Assembly: GCF_001908275.1 (NCBI RefSeq)
Contig: NZ_CP018620.1
Coordinates: 5,890,001-5,954,000, forward strand
Reading direction: 5' to 3'
Length of the DNA stretch: 64,000 bases
DNA from: Paenibacillus xylanexedens
GTDB lineage: Bacteria > Bacillota > Bacilli > Paenibacillales > Paenibacillaceae
Position 1 is the stretch's first letter. Each line of letters starts with the position of its first letter. Both the position numbers and the translations under genes were made by a program. The notes below the pieces were generated by a model. It had not been told where the DNA came from. It made no database searches and worked only from the letters and a program-made list of their open reading frames with translations. Shown here piece after piece: positions 47,992-55,812 of this stretch.

Positions 47992-48192
47992 CTAATCACG
48001 TTCAAACGGCTGGATCACAGGCACCGCATGAACGTTATTCTTAACCCATATCACAGATACAGATAATACACTTAGAGACAATAGACAACTGGCTACAAGA
48101 ATGGACAGGAAGCGGGTGATTACTTTAAACTTTTTCATCCATCCCTCCTCCTCATCCTGTTCATCATGTGTTTGTGGAATCATGTTACTCAT
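47992..48192 (-). CDS. Small membrane protein coupled to the hydrolase, 66 residues
   Basis: It has a charged N-terminus (about 1-22, QTHDEQDEEEG), one membrane segment (about 28-50, FLSILVASCLLSLSVLSVSV) and a short outer tail (NNVHAVPVIQPFERD). Its ATG overlaps the TGA of the alpha/beta hydrolase (ATGA at 48189-48192), so it should be translated by coupling with that gene. I know no family. The coupling and clean topology support a real gene. Confidence 0.65.
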   Translation of the reverse strand: MSNMIPQTHDEQDEEEGWMKKFKVITRFLSILVASCLLSLSVLSVSVIWVKNNVHAVPVIQPFERD

Positions 48193-49172
48193 AGGTCACT
48201 GGACGGTGTCACTAATTTCATGATCTCGGCGGCGACAATATCCGGTTGACTGTTGTGGATACTGTGTGTCGCTTGTGGAACCGTCAGCTGTGTTCCGTGT
48301 CTTGACCATGAAGCAAAATTCGCTTGGTCGGCCTGCCAAGCCTGACTGACCTCATCCGACTCCTCCGAACCGGCTGTGAGGATCGTCAGGGGGAAGCCAA
48401 ACTTCGTTTTGTTCTCAAGCACACACGCTGCATTTGTTCTGGAATTCCGAACCTCTTCCATGACATTGTCATTGTACGCATGTCTCAGCGTTGATATCGT
48501 GACGGCTTTTTTCATCGGTTCCGTTACCAGATTTGGGTCAATGACCAGAGATGCCATCATGCGATCCGATTGCAGCAATGTTCGTGCGATGCCTGTTTTC
48601 ACCAGAAAACGGGACCAATCCATCATCCATTCTGGTGTATTCAAGTCCGTACGACTGTAATATTCCGGGCTTCCGCCATCGATCATGACCATGCCGGCCA
48701 CCTCATCAGGATACCTTTGCGCAAACCGCAGTGTCTCCAGCGCCCCCAGGGAGTGACCAACCATGATGTAAGGTGGACGTTGACCGGAAGTGCGCAGCAA
48801 TTGGTGGATCTCTTCCGAGATGGTATCAACATCACGAGGGTCATCCGTATAGTCGCTGTATCCGTACCCGAACCGATCATATACCGCAATTTTCACCTGT
48901 GATTTCAACTTGTCATATAGCGGACTGAAATCCACATACGGATTAGGTGTACCCCAGCCTGAGGCAAACACCACGGTTACCTCTCCTTTGCCGGCGGTGT
49001 AGAGGTGCATGTTGCGACCACTCACTTCATAATACTTGCCTGGCGGGGGATAGGACTTCATATCCTGCGTGGATTGATACGCTTCATACGCTGTACCTGC
49101 CAGCAGCAAAAGTCCTGTGGCAAGCATGATGCCTCCCAGCACTTTTAACCCTCTCCGTAACCCCTTCTTCAT
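48189..49172 (-). CDS. Membrane-anchored alpha/beta-hydrolase
   Basis: This 327-residue protein has an N-terminal membrane anchor or signal (about 8-30, LKVLGGIMLATGLLLLAGTAY) and an alpha/beta-hydrolase fold: VFASGWGTPNP for the oxyanion region, YDRFGYGYSD, the nucleophile Ser in VGHSLGALE at about 137-145, MIDGGSPEYY, and the late His in TQLTVPQATHSIH. It acts outside the cytoplasm on an unknown substrate. ATG 49172 follows GTAGAGAAG. The small membrane-protein gene overlaps its stop. Confidence 0.85.
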   Translation of the reverse strand: MKKGLRRGLKVLGGIMLATGLLLLAGTAYEAYQSTQDMKSYPPPGKYYEVSGRNMHLYTAGKGEVTVVFASGWGTPNPYVDFSPLYDKLKSQVKIAVYDRFGYGYSDYTDDPRDVDTISEEIHQLLRTSGQRPPYIMVGHSLGALETLRFAQRYPDEVAGMVMIDGGSPEYYSRTDLNTPEWMMDWSRFLVKTGIARTLLQSDRMMASLVIDPNLVTEPMKKAVTISTLRHAYNDNVMEEVRNSRTNAACVLENKTKFGFPLTILTAGSEESDEVSQAWQADQANFASWSRHGTQLTVPQATHSIHNSQPDIVAAEIMKLVTPSSDL

Positions 49173-49309
49173 CTTCTCTACCCCTTACCCCAAAGGTTCA
49201 TCTATATATGTATGCTTCAATCGTACCCAAGAAATAGCGAGATTGAAACAATCCCGAGTCCAGTTCTTTCCCCAACCAAAGTCCAGTGTCCCTCCCCTAC
49301 CTGTAACGC

Positions 49310-49351
49310 AAAAAAAAACTGCAAATCTCCCATTCAGGAAACTTGCAGTTC
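49310..49351 (-). terminator. Terminator after exonuclease III
   Basis: Arms AACTGCAA and TTGCAGTT, followed on the minus strand by TTTTTTTTTG. Confidence 0.8.
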
Positions 49352-49406
49352 ATCTATACTTGTTTTCTAAAACTCTTACCTCAATCTATCTAACGATGAT
49401 CCTTAC

Positions 49407-50162
49407 CTATAGTTGCAACGTAAGACCCACCGGGCAATGATCACTGCCCATCACGTGGCAGTCGATATGCGCATCTGCTACCTTAGGTGCCAATTGATTG
49501 GATACCAGAAAATAATCAATGCGCCAGCCCACGTTCCGTTCTCTAACCTTCGGCATATAAGACCACCAGCTGTATACATCCGTACGATCCGGATATAGAT
49601 GGCGGAAGCTGTCCACATAACCAGAAGCAAGCAAATCGGTCATCTTGCCACGCTCTTCAAGGGTAAATCCCGAGTTGCCCAGATTGGGCTTCGGATTCTT
49701 CAGATCAATCTCCTGATGAGCCACATTCAGGTCACCACAGATGATAACCGGCTTGGTCTGCTCCAGTTGCAGAATGTACCCCCGGAATCGATCCTCCCAT
49801 TCCAGACGGTAAGGCAACCGGGTCAGATCCCGCTTTGCGTTAGGGGTATAAACGTTCACCAGATAAAACTCATCGTACTCCAGTGTAATCATCCGTCCTT
49901 CCGGCTCGCTGTCCTCCTCCATCCCGTAACGAACGGATATAGGCTTGATTCGGCTAAATACAGCCGTACCGGAATATCCTTTTTTGATCGCATAATTCCA
50001 ATATTGATAAACATCTTCCCCCAGGTCCATCTCAATCTGTCCGGCTTGCAATTTGGTCTCCTGAAGGCAGAAAATGTCCGCCTGACTCTCTTGATAATAA
50101 TCCATAAATCCTTTGGTCACACATGCCCTTAAGCCATTCACATTCCAGGACACCAGCTTCAT
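49407..50162 (-). CDS. xth: Exodeoxyribonuclease III (AP endonuclease)
   Basis: This 251-residue enzyme cuts DNA at abasic sites for base-excision repair. The metal and catalytic motifs are LVSWNVNGLRA at the N-terminus, CLQETKLQ (Glu), YTPNAKRDL, VICGDLNVAH and the final GSDHCPVGL. The length matches the ExoIII group. ATG 50162 follows AGGATATGAAG. It is alone on the minus strand, with a terminator after the stop. Confidence 0.93.
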   Translation of the reverse strand: MKLVSWNVNGLRACVTKGFMDYYQESQADIFCLQETKLQAGQIEMDLGEDVYQYWNYAIKKGYSGTAVFSRIKPISVRYGMEEDSEPEGRMITLEYDEFYLVNVYTPNAKRDLTRLPYRLEWEDRFRGYILQLEQTKPVIICGDLNVAHQEIDLKNPKPNLGNSGFTLEERGKMTDLLASGYVDSFRHLYPDRTDVYSWWSYMPKVRERNVGWRIDYFLVSNQLAPKVADAHIDCHVMGSDHCPVGLTLQL

Positions 50163-50291
50163 ATCCTCATCTCCTCACATCTCTCCAATATAGCATGGGC
50201 TCATTCAGAGGGACAAGCCTTACGGCTCTGGAATGAGATGGAGTCATTGGAATCCTGATGGGGCGAGCTTGCCTATATTTCGCTTCGTAAC

Positions 50292-50540
50292 TTAGAGAAC
50301 ACCCGCAAGGTCAATATATCTGCCTTTCTCAAACTCATGCTGCCGCAGTACACCTTCCTGTTGAAAATTAAGTATATGTAACAGGCGAATTGACGCCTCG
50401 TTCTCTGGTTCAACCTTTGCTTCGATCTTGTTAAGCTGCATGCATGTGAATCCAAAATGTAACACAGCATGGGCCACTTCAGTCATAACACCGCGGCCCC
50501 AGAAAGAGGAACACAAATAGATCAAACCTAAATTGCTCAC
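50292..50540 (-). pseudogene. GNAT acetyltransferase remnant
   Basis: The 82-residue frame matches only the second half of a RimJ/RimL-type acetyltransferase: FWGRGVMTEVAHAVLHFGFT, then NKIEAKVEPENEASIRLLHI and GVLRQHEFEKGRYIDLAGVL. The first half of the domain is missing upstream, where other genes begin (the oxidase promoter region), and the end has a frame change. It is most likely decayed. Its GTG start has a poorly placed site. Confidence 0.6.
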
Positions 50541-50672
50541 TCATGCTTGGTCTCCTTTGCAACATTCATTGTAGAAGTCCATTTTACTACACTTGCCTTC
50601 ATCAAGCTTTTACTATTAATATGTTCTATTAAGGCATTACTGTAGAAAAGGATACATAGGAGAGGACGTGCT

Positions 50673-51809
50673 ATTATCACACAATCATATGACGTTATTA
50701 TCGTTGGAGCCGGCTCCATGGGTATGAGTGCAGGATATTATCTATCGCGCAGTGGATGCAAAACTTTATTAATTGATGCCTTTGATCCTCCGCACACGGA
50801 AGGAAGCCATCATGGGGATACCAGACTAATGCGCCATGTGTACAGTGGCGGGCCTGACTATATTGCCATGGCATTATTAGCACAGAAGTTATGGCACGAG
50901 CTGGAAGAAACGACCGGAGACCAACTGTTTGTTCCTTCCGGTGTACTAAATGTGGTTGATCCGGAGATTCATTCCTTCCACAACCGATTGAGCCATGCAG
51001 ATGATGCAGGTATTCGGTATGAAACGTTGCACGCAACCGAGGTAATGAAACGCTGGCCAGGTATTACAATACCTGAACATTACGAGGGTATGTATGAGCC
51101 TGATGCGGGTTATCTGTATAGTGAACCCTGTATTCGTGCCTTTCGCAAGGCAGCCGAGACTCACGGTGCCACCTTGTTAACGCACACGCTTGTGGAGCAT
51201 ATCGAATACGGACCACATTCCGTTGCAGTTCAGACTTCAGGTGGTGAGACATACCATGCAAATCAAATCATCCTGAGCGCTGGCGCCTGGTTTCAGACAT
51301 TAAAACCTTTTGTGGATCTCCCCATTCAGGCAGTGCGTAAAACGGTTGGATGGTTTGATGCACCAGAAGCATTGTATGGCGAGGCACACTTCCCCGGTTT
51401 TACACTGGCAGGAAAAGAAGGTACATATTATGGATTTCCAAGCATTGGCGGATCAGGTCTGAAGATGGGTCGTCATGATACGGGCCAAATGTGGACACCA
51501 GGAAGTCCAATGGCTCCTTTTGGTACGGAAGAAACGGACGAGGGGGATCTGCGCAGGCTGCTCGAACTTCATATGCCTCAGGCAGCTGGGGAATTGAAAC
51601 GTGGTAGTGTGTGCAAGTATGAATTCACTTCGGATGAAGATTTTATTATCGACCGACACCCTGCCCATGAACGTGTGTGGCTCGCAGGCGGTTTCTCCGG
51701 TCACGGCTTCAAGTTCGCAAGTGCCATTGGGCAGATTCTATCCGACTTGGTGCAAACGGGACACACGGATCAGGATATTAGCAGGTTCGCCCTATCCCGT
51801 TTTTGTTAA
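50673..51809 (+). CDS. soxA: Monomeric sarcosine oxidase-type FAD amine oxidase, probable AUU start
   Basis: This flavoenzyme oxidises sarcosine or another N-methyl amino acid with covalent FAD. It has VGAGSMGMSAGYYLSRSG, FDPPHTEGSHHGDTRLMRH, the RWPGI motif, YYGFPSIGGSGLKMG, the covalent-flavin Cys in GSVCKYEF, and AGGFSGHGFKFAS, in the order found in monomeric sarcosine oxidase. An ATG at 50718 would remove the first strand of the FAD-binding fold, and codons upstream in frame (SYDVIIVGAGS) are required. No ATG, GTG or TTG is in frame, but ATT at 50673 has AGGAGAGG about 8 bases upstream. I therefore call an AUU start giving 378 residues. A frameshift upstream is the alternative. Confidence 0.85.
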   Translation: MITQSYDVIIVGAGSMGMSAGYYLSRSGCKTLLIDAFDPPHTEGSHHGDTRLMRHVYSGGPDYIAMALLAQKLWHELEETTGDQLFVPSGVLNVVDPEIHSFHNRLSHADDAGIRYETLHATEVMKRWPGITIPEHYEGMYEPDAGYLYSEPCIRAFRKAAETHGATLLTHTLVEHIEYGPHSVAVQTSGGETYHANQIILSAGAWFQTLKPFVDLPIQAVRKTVGWFDAPEALYGEAHFPGFTLAGKEGTYYGFPSIGGSGLKMGRHDTGQMWTPGSPMAPFGTEETDEGDLRRLLELHMPQAAGELKRGSVCKYEFTSDEDFIIDRHPAHERVWLAGGFSGHGFKFASAIGQILSDLVQTGHTDQDISRFALSRFC

Positions 51810-51863
51810 GTACCAGCTGGGTGGATGAATATATGTATGTCTAAAATAGCTACTTTCCTTGAG

Positions 51864-51891
51864 GGTGCAGTGTTGCTTAGAGCACTGCACC
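51864..51891. terminator. Hairpin after the oxidase gene
   Basis: Perfect 9 bp arms GGTGCAGTG and CACTGCACC with a ten-base loop. No T run follows it, so its role as a terminator is uncertain. Confidence 0.4.
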
Positions 51892-51939
51892 TCCAAGAAA
51901 GAAGGACACGTAACAACGTTTAATTCATGGGTACTCACA

Positions 51940-53784
51940 CTAATTAACTTTGACTAGGCTCCATTGCTGATTGGCTCCGCCATTGTCGGCCCACTGAATC
52001 GTGGAGGCACCTGCGGTTAGAGAACCTTGATTGATGTCAACCGTCAGGCCACTGTTTCGATTCGCAAGTACCACATATCCTCCCACATCAATTGGCAGCC
52101 ATTGCTGATTGTTGCCCCCGTTATCCTGCCACTGAATCAGAGCGGCTCCGCCTTGTGTGGAACCCGAATTTACATCCAGCAAAAGCCCACTGCCCACATT
52201 GCGGATGTTGTAATATCCGTTACCTGCGGACTCCAGCTTCCACTGCTGGTTGGCTGCTCCATTATCATTCCACTGAATGATTGTTGCCCCACCCGTAGAA
52301 GAAGCACCGTTAACATCGAGTGCAAGTCCACTGTTGCGGTTGATTAATTTGTAGATGGCCCCGGATTCATATCCTGTACCGCCATTGTAAGTTGCACCGG
52401 AAATGACGTAAGTTGTGACCGAATTGGCCTTGGCCGTAGCGGTAAAGGTTTTGTTTTGCACCGAAATATTGGTCAGTTGCTGCAACTTCTCCGTTGAAGA
52501 GGTCCGATATACTTGAGCAGACGTTCCTGTGTTAGTAAAACGACTGAGATCATAGGTTACCGTTGTATCTGTCGATTCCGAATTGGTTGTAACCAGTACC
52601 ACTTTGCCGGAAGCTGCATCATAGGCTGCAAGGGTATTGGCATCACTCATGCCGATAATCTTGTACCCAGGACGAATAAATTTGCTGTAGTTGCCCATGA
52701 CATAATATTTTTGGTTCACGGTGTAACTGGTCGTTTGCGTATTGTTCAACACGTTCTTGAAGAATCCCCATCCTTCTGCACTATCCACGGCTTGCCAATA
52801 CACCCATCCACTTGCGCCCATATTACGAATATCCTTGAGGATGGTCCGTGACATCGTAAGTCCACTTGCATCCCCATCTCCATATTCCGAGGTCCACAGA
52901 TGTTTTCCCGCAGAAGTCGCTGTGTTGCGCAAAGCAGTACGATTGCTTCCGCCATACGTATGGGTGTTGATCTGAGTGATCGCTGATTTAACTGCATTGC
53001 TGTAGCTGTTGAACGACACATTGGTATCATCGATACTGTATTCTTCCGGTGCGCTCAGCTTCGTGGACAGGCCCTTCGCATTCAACGAAGCTTGTAGCTG
53101 ACTCAGAATTGTGTTCTGATCCGCCCGGTCAAAGTGCATGCCCTCCTGGTCATTGCCCTGCTTCCACCACGTCGAGATCGGTTCATTCAGCGGAGTTACA
53201 CTATCAAATGTGATCCCCCAGTTATCCCGAAAATGCTTCACAACCTCGGTTAAGTAATCGGCAAAATCATCGTAGTAATCAGGCTTGAGGTTGTTACCAC
53301 CATTGGCCGAACCGGACACATTACCACTAATCGTCATCCAATAAGGTGCGGAATTCGCAAAAGCTTCGATGACATTCACGCCTTGAGCTTTGGCAGCTTG
53401 CAGCATATATCGTTGGTTTGCATCTGCATTCCAGTCGTACACGCCGGGAGAAGGCTGGTAACCAGGAACGGCTTTGCGATATTCAAGGATATTGGACGAT
53501 GGATTATCCCCGCCTCCAATGTTGTACCGCAGGATGTTCAGCCCCAGTCCGGTATTTGCGTTGAACATTTTCTCCACATACTCATCCCGATTGGAATATT
53601 CTCCAACCACTTTGCCCCACCACGCGAGGGATGTTCCCCATCCTTCCATCGTCTGATATTGCTTCGATGGATCGGCAACAGCCGTGTAAGCTCCTGCAGC
53701 AGATACCTCTGTGCCCAGACCCAAACTGCCTGTTAGCAGACTTCCTGCCAGCAGCAGCGAACTCATTCGTTTTAACCACTTCAT
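51940..53784 (-). CDS. Secreted GH30 endo-galactanase-like enzyme with ricin-type (CBM13) domain
   Basis: This 614-residue secreted protein has a signal peptide (about 1-30, ending EVSAA), a GH30 catalytic domain (about 34-370) and beta-sandwich, and a C-terminal ricin-type carbohydrate-binding domain with three QQW repeats (about 472-614). Catalytic residues are Glu201 (TPLNEP) and Glu300 (TSEYGDG). QTMEGWGTSLAWWG and FANSAPYWMT match the GH30 subfamily that includes endo-beta-1,6-galactanases. ATG 53784 has AAGGAG 8 bases upstream; a GTG at 53793 lies inside that site. It is downstream of a GH43 gene and preceded by a repeat. The substrate is inferred from the subfamily. Confidence 0.85.
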   Translation of the reverse strand: MKWLKRMSSLLLAGSLLTGSLGLGTEVSAAGAYTAVADPSKQYQTMEGWGTSLAWWGKVVGEYSNRDEYVEKMFNANTGLGLNILRYNIGGGDNPSSNILEYRKAVPGYQPSPGVYDWNADANQRYMLQAAKAQGVNVIEAFANSAPYWMTISGNVSGSANGGNNLKPDYYDDFADYLTEVVKHFRDNWGITFDSVTPLNEPISTWWKQGNDQEGMHFDRADQNTILSQLQASLNAKGLSTKLSAPEEYSIDDTNVSFNSYSNAVKSAITQINTHTYGGSNRTALRNTATSAGKHLWTSEYGDGDASGLTMSRTILKDIRNMGASGWVYWQAVDSAEGWGFFKNVLNNTQTTSYTVNQKYYVMGNYSKFIRPGYKIIGMSDANTLAAYDAASGKVVLVTTNSESTDTTVTYDLSRFTNTGTSAQVYRTSSTEKLQQLTNISVQNKTFTATAKANSVTTYVISGATYNGGTGYESGAIYKLINRNSGLALDVNGASSTGGATIIQWNDNGAANQQWKLESAGNGYYNIRNVGSGLLLDVNSGSTQGGAALIQWQDNGGNNQQWLPIDVGGYVVLANRNSGLTVDINQGSLTAGASTIQWADNGGANQQWSLVKVN

Positions 53785-53800
53785 CCGCTTCACTCCTTAT

Positions 53801-54006
53801 CATTTTACACTTGCACTCCGATGTCAGAACAACTTTCCGATCGCTGTTATCCCCTGATTTTTAATTATTCTTAAAAAGGGGAAAATCCGGGGATAGCGTA
53901 TGCTTCCGATGCAGCTTTCTTTTAGAAAGCTTTTTAGGCGCACGCTTCGCTTCTTCAAGTTATTTCTGACCTCTCCGTTATCGTGTAAATGTATAGTTTA
54001 ACTTAG
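53801..54006. repeat. Interspersed ~190 bp inverted-repeat element, copy 1
   Basis: It begins TTTTACACTTGCACTCCGATGTCAGAAC near 53803 and ends GTGTAAATGTATAGTTTAACTTAG. It has inner arms TTATCCCCTGATTTT and AAAATCCGGGGATA, and an extra internal segment (GCAGCTTTC...GAAAGCTTTTT). It lies between the GH30 and GH43 genes. Confidence 0.85.
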
Positions 54007-54020
54007 AAAATAAACACCTA

Positions 54021-55373
54021 TTATTGTGCAACCTCTCTGAAGGTCGCGTCTGACTTATCTAGTGCAGTAACGACAGCTTCCAATTTCAGCACATTATTGT
54101 AATGTCTCAGATACAGGTTCGGGTTACTAAATGACGCGTACGATGTCCAACTAGCATTAGCAAGTCCATTTACACGTTTGAATGTGGCGTCATTTCGGAA
54201 TGTAGCGCTGCCGTCATTTTTCACAAGTGTAATGTTGCCATTATTATTGCGCAGGAAATAACCCGGATAATTCATGGACTCAAACGAAATGCCTGTTGCA
54301 TTTGACAGCCCGGGAACGATACGGAATTGTGCATCCTCCGCCGGACTGACATTGACATCAATCCGTGCCTGATAGTTATAGTGACGTAAGAAGCTGCCAG
54401 GCACATTGAATGACTCCAGCTTGCGGATATCCCCCGGTTGTCCGGATTCTTTCAATACGGTCATATGCCGGACGAGTCCGGTAAGACCTGCAATCTCTTG
54501 TTTGGCACCCCAAGTCTGGAAGTTGTCAGCAGAGTCGCTGTAATAATATTTTTGTGTCGCATAGCCGTCAAAGTAGATTCGCCATGAACCATTATCCAGC
54601 TGAACAAGCGCCGGACCTTCCACCCAAGATCCCCAACCTGCCCAATCCCCTGTGCCTTTGAAGGTATAAGGGCCCGTTAGCGAAGTGGATGTCGCATATT
54701 CAATGTATTTGGTGGTCTCGTTTTTGGTAAAAGCATGATAGGTTGAGCCTGTCTTCACGATAAAAGTGTCGATATAATTGGGAGCAATGCCTGCCAATTC
54801 AGTAGGTGCAGACCATGAGGTAGATGTTAGATTGCTACCTGAAGCTGTGAGTACATAAGGTTTGAAATTCTGATAGTTGCCTGGTGAGAGGGACACGATA
54901 ATGTTCAGACTGCCGTTGCTGTCTTTGAACCATTCTGGTGCCCAGGTGTGTGCGATTGTGGTCGGTGTGGATAACGTAATGTTACGGACAAATGTCCAGT
55001 TTACCTTATCCGGGCTGGAGGCGATCCCAATGGTGTTACCCGACCAGTTCGTGGTGTAGACGACGTAATATAGACCATCTGTGTGCTTCATGATGCTGGG
55101 ATCGCGAATCAGATCTGCCGGAGGTGTATAGGCTGGCCCTTTTAGCAAACCATAGTGGGTTGCATTATACGATTCATAGATATACATATTGGACTCACTT
55201 GTGTTCGTAAAGGCGGATATCGTATAAACACTTGTCGCTGCTCTGGCTGTATTGGGGAATAACATCGTTAATAGAAGTAATGTTCCGAGCAGCAGAATCA
55301 TTCCGGCCTTGAAACCTTTGGACTTTCCTATTCCTATTCCTATTCCTATTCCCTCTTCCTTCTTCGTCAACAT
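54021..55373 (-). CDS. Secreted GH43 enzyme with arabinose-binding (AbfB/CBM42) domain
   Basis: This 450-residue secreted protein has a signal peptide (about 20-46), a GH43-like five-bladed propeller (about 48-310) and an AbfB-type CBM42 domain (about 312-450; VPGSFLRHYNYQ, YPGYFLRNNNGN and NLYLRHYNNVLKLEA). Conserved acids are Asp in LIRDPSIMK and Glu in WVEGPALVQ. It likely acts as an arabinofuranosidase or galactosidase on arabinogalactan. ATG 55373 follows AAGGAGATG. The N-terminus contains a GIGIGIGIG stretch from a hexanucleotide repeat. It is downstream of the GH35 gene by 439 bp and has a cre site upstream. Confidence 0.83.
   Translation of the reverse strand: MLTKKEEGIGIGIGIGKSKGFKAGMILLLGTLLLLTMLFPNTARAATSVYTISAFTNTSESNMYIYESYNATHYGLLKGPAYTPPADLIRDPSIMKHTDGLYYVVYTTNWSGNTIGIASSPDKVNWTFVRNITLSTPTTIAHTWAPEWFKDSNGSLNIIVSLSPGNYQNFKPYVLTASGSNLTSTSWSAPTELAGIAPNYIDTFIVKTGSTYHAFTKNETTKYIEYATSTSLTGPYTFKGTGDWAGWGSWVEGPALVQLDNGSWRIYFDGYATQKYYYSDSADNFQTWGAKQEIAGLTGLVRHMTVLKESGQPGDIRKLESFNVPGSFLRHYNYQARIDVNVSPAEDAQFRIVPGLSNATGISFESMNYPGYFLRNNNGNITLVKNDGSATFRNDATFKRVNGLANASWTSYASFSNPNLYLRHYNNVLKLEAVVTALDKSDATFREVAQ
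55325..55352. repeat. Hexanucleotide tandem repeat (TTCCTA)4 in the GH43 start
   Basis: Four perfect TTCCTA units plus TTCC. On the coding strand these give the GIGIGIGIG residues just before the signal peptide. Changes in copy number would keep the frame. Confidence 0.8.
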
Positions 55374-55812
55374 TGGGTCATCTCCTTATCCATGAGTGAT
55401 GAACAGAGGAATACCTTACTGTATTACCAAAGAAAAAGCGTACCTGGGACTGCCCCTGAAGATCAACACCTCACGACTACCTGTTCAAATTCCAATTACA
55501 TGAAGCATCACTCCCTTCACAGATCATGGATGAACACTCTTTATATATGTAAACGGTTACAATTGATTGTGCTACAAGTGTTACCTTAGGTTCATTGTAC
55601 GGACTTGATCACCACAGTCCCCCATTCCCTTAGCTAATTCACGCACAAGACTGAATCCAAAGATTCACAAGCTCGGGTTATTTGACTAAGAAAATGAGGT
55701 AGTGTGACTATGGTAAAAGGTGAAATGTTGCGTCCAACTCGAACTATCTCGATCCAGTTCTTGTTCTCAACCATAGTTGGATCAGTAAGACAGCTAACGA
55801 TCCATACATGAA
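55374..55812 (-). promoter_or_regulatory. GH43 promoter region with a perfect cre site
   Basis: This 439 bp gap between the GH35 and GH43 genes holds the palindrome TGTAAACGGTTACA at 55548-55561, which fits the CcpA cre consensus on both strands. No other gene is convincing in it. It implies catabolite repression of the GH43 gene. Confidence 0.65.

Noticed and set aside
50537-50719. A 60-codon minus-strand frame upstream of the oxidase
   Set aside because: It covers the oxidase promoter and start region and shows no conserved pattern; the acetyltransferase remnant does not extend into it.
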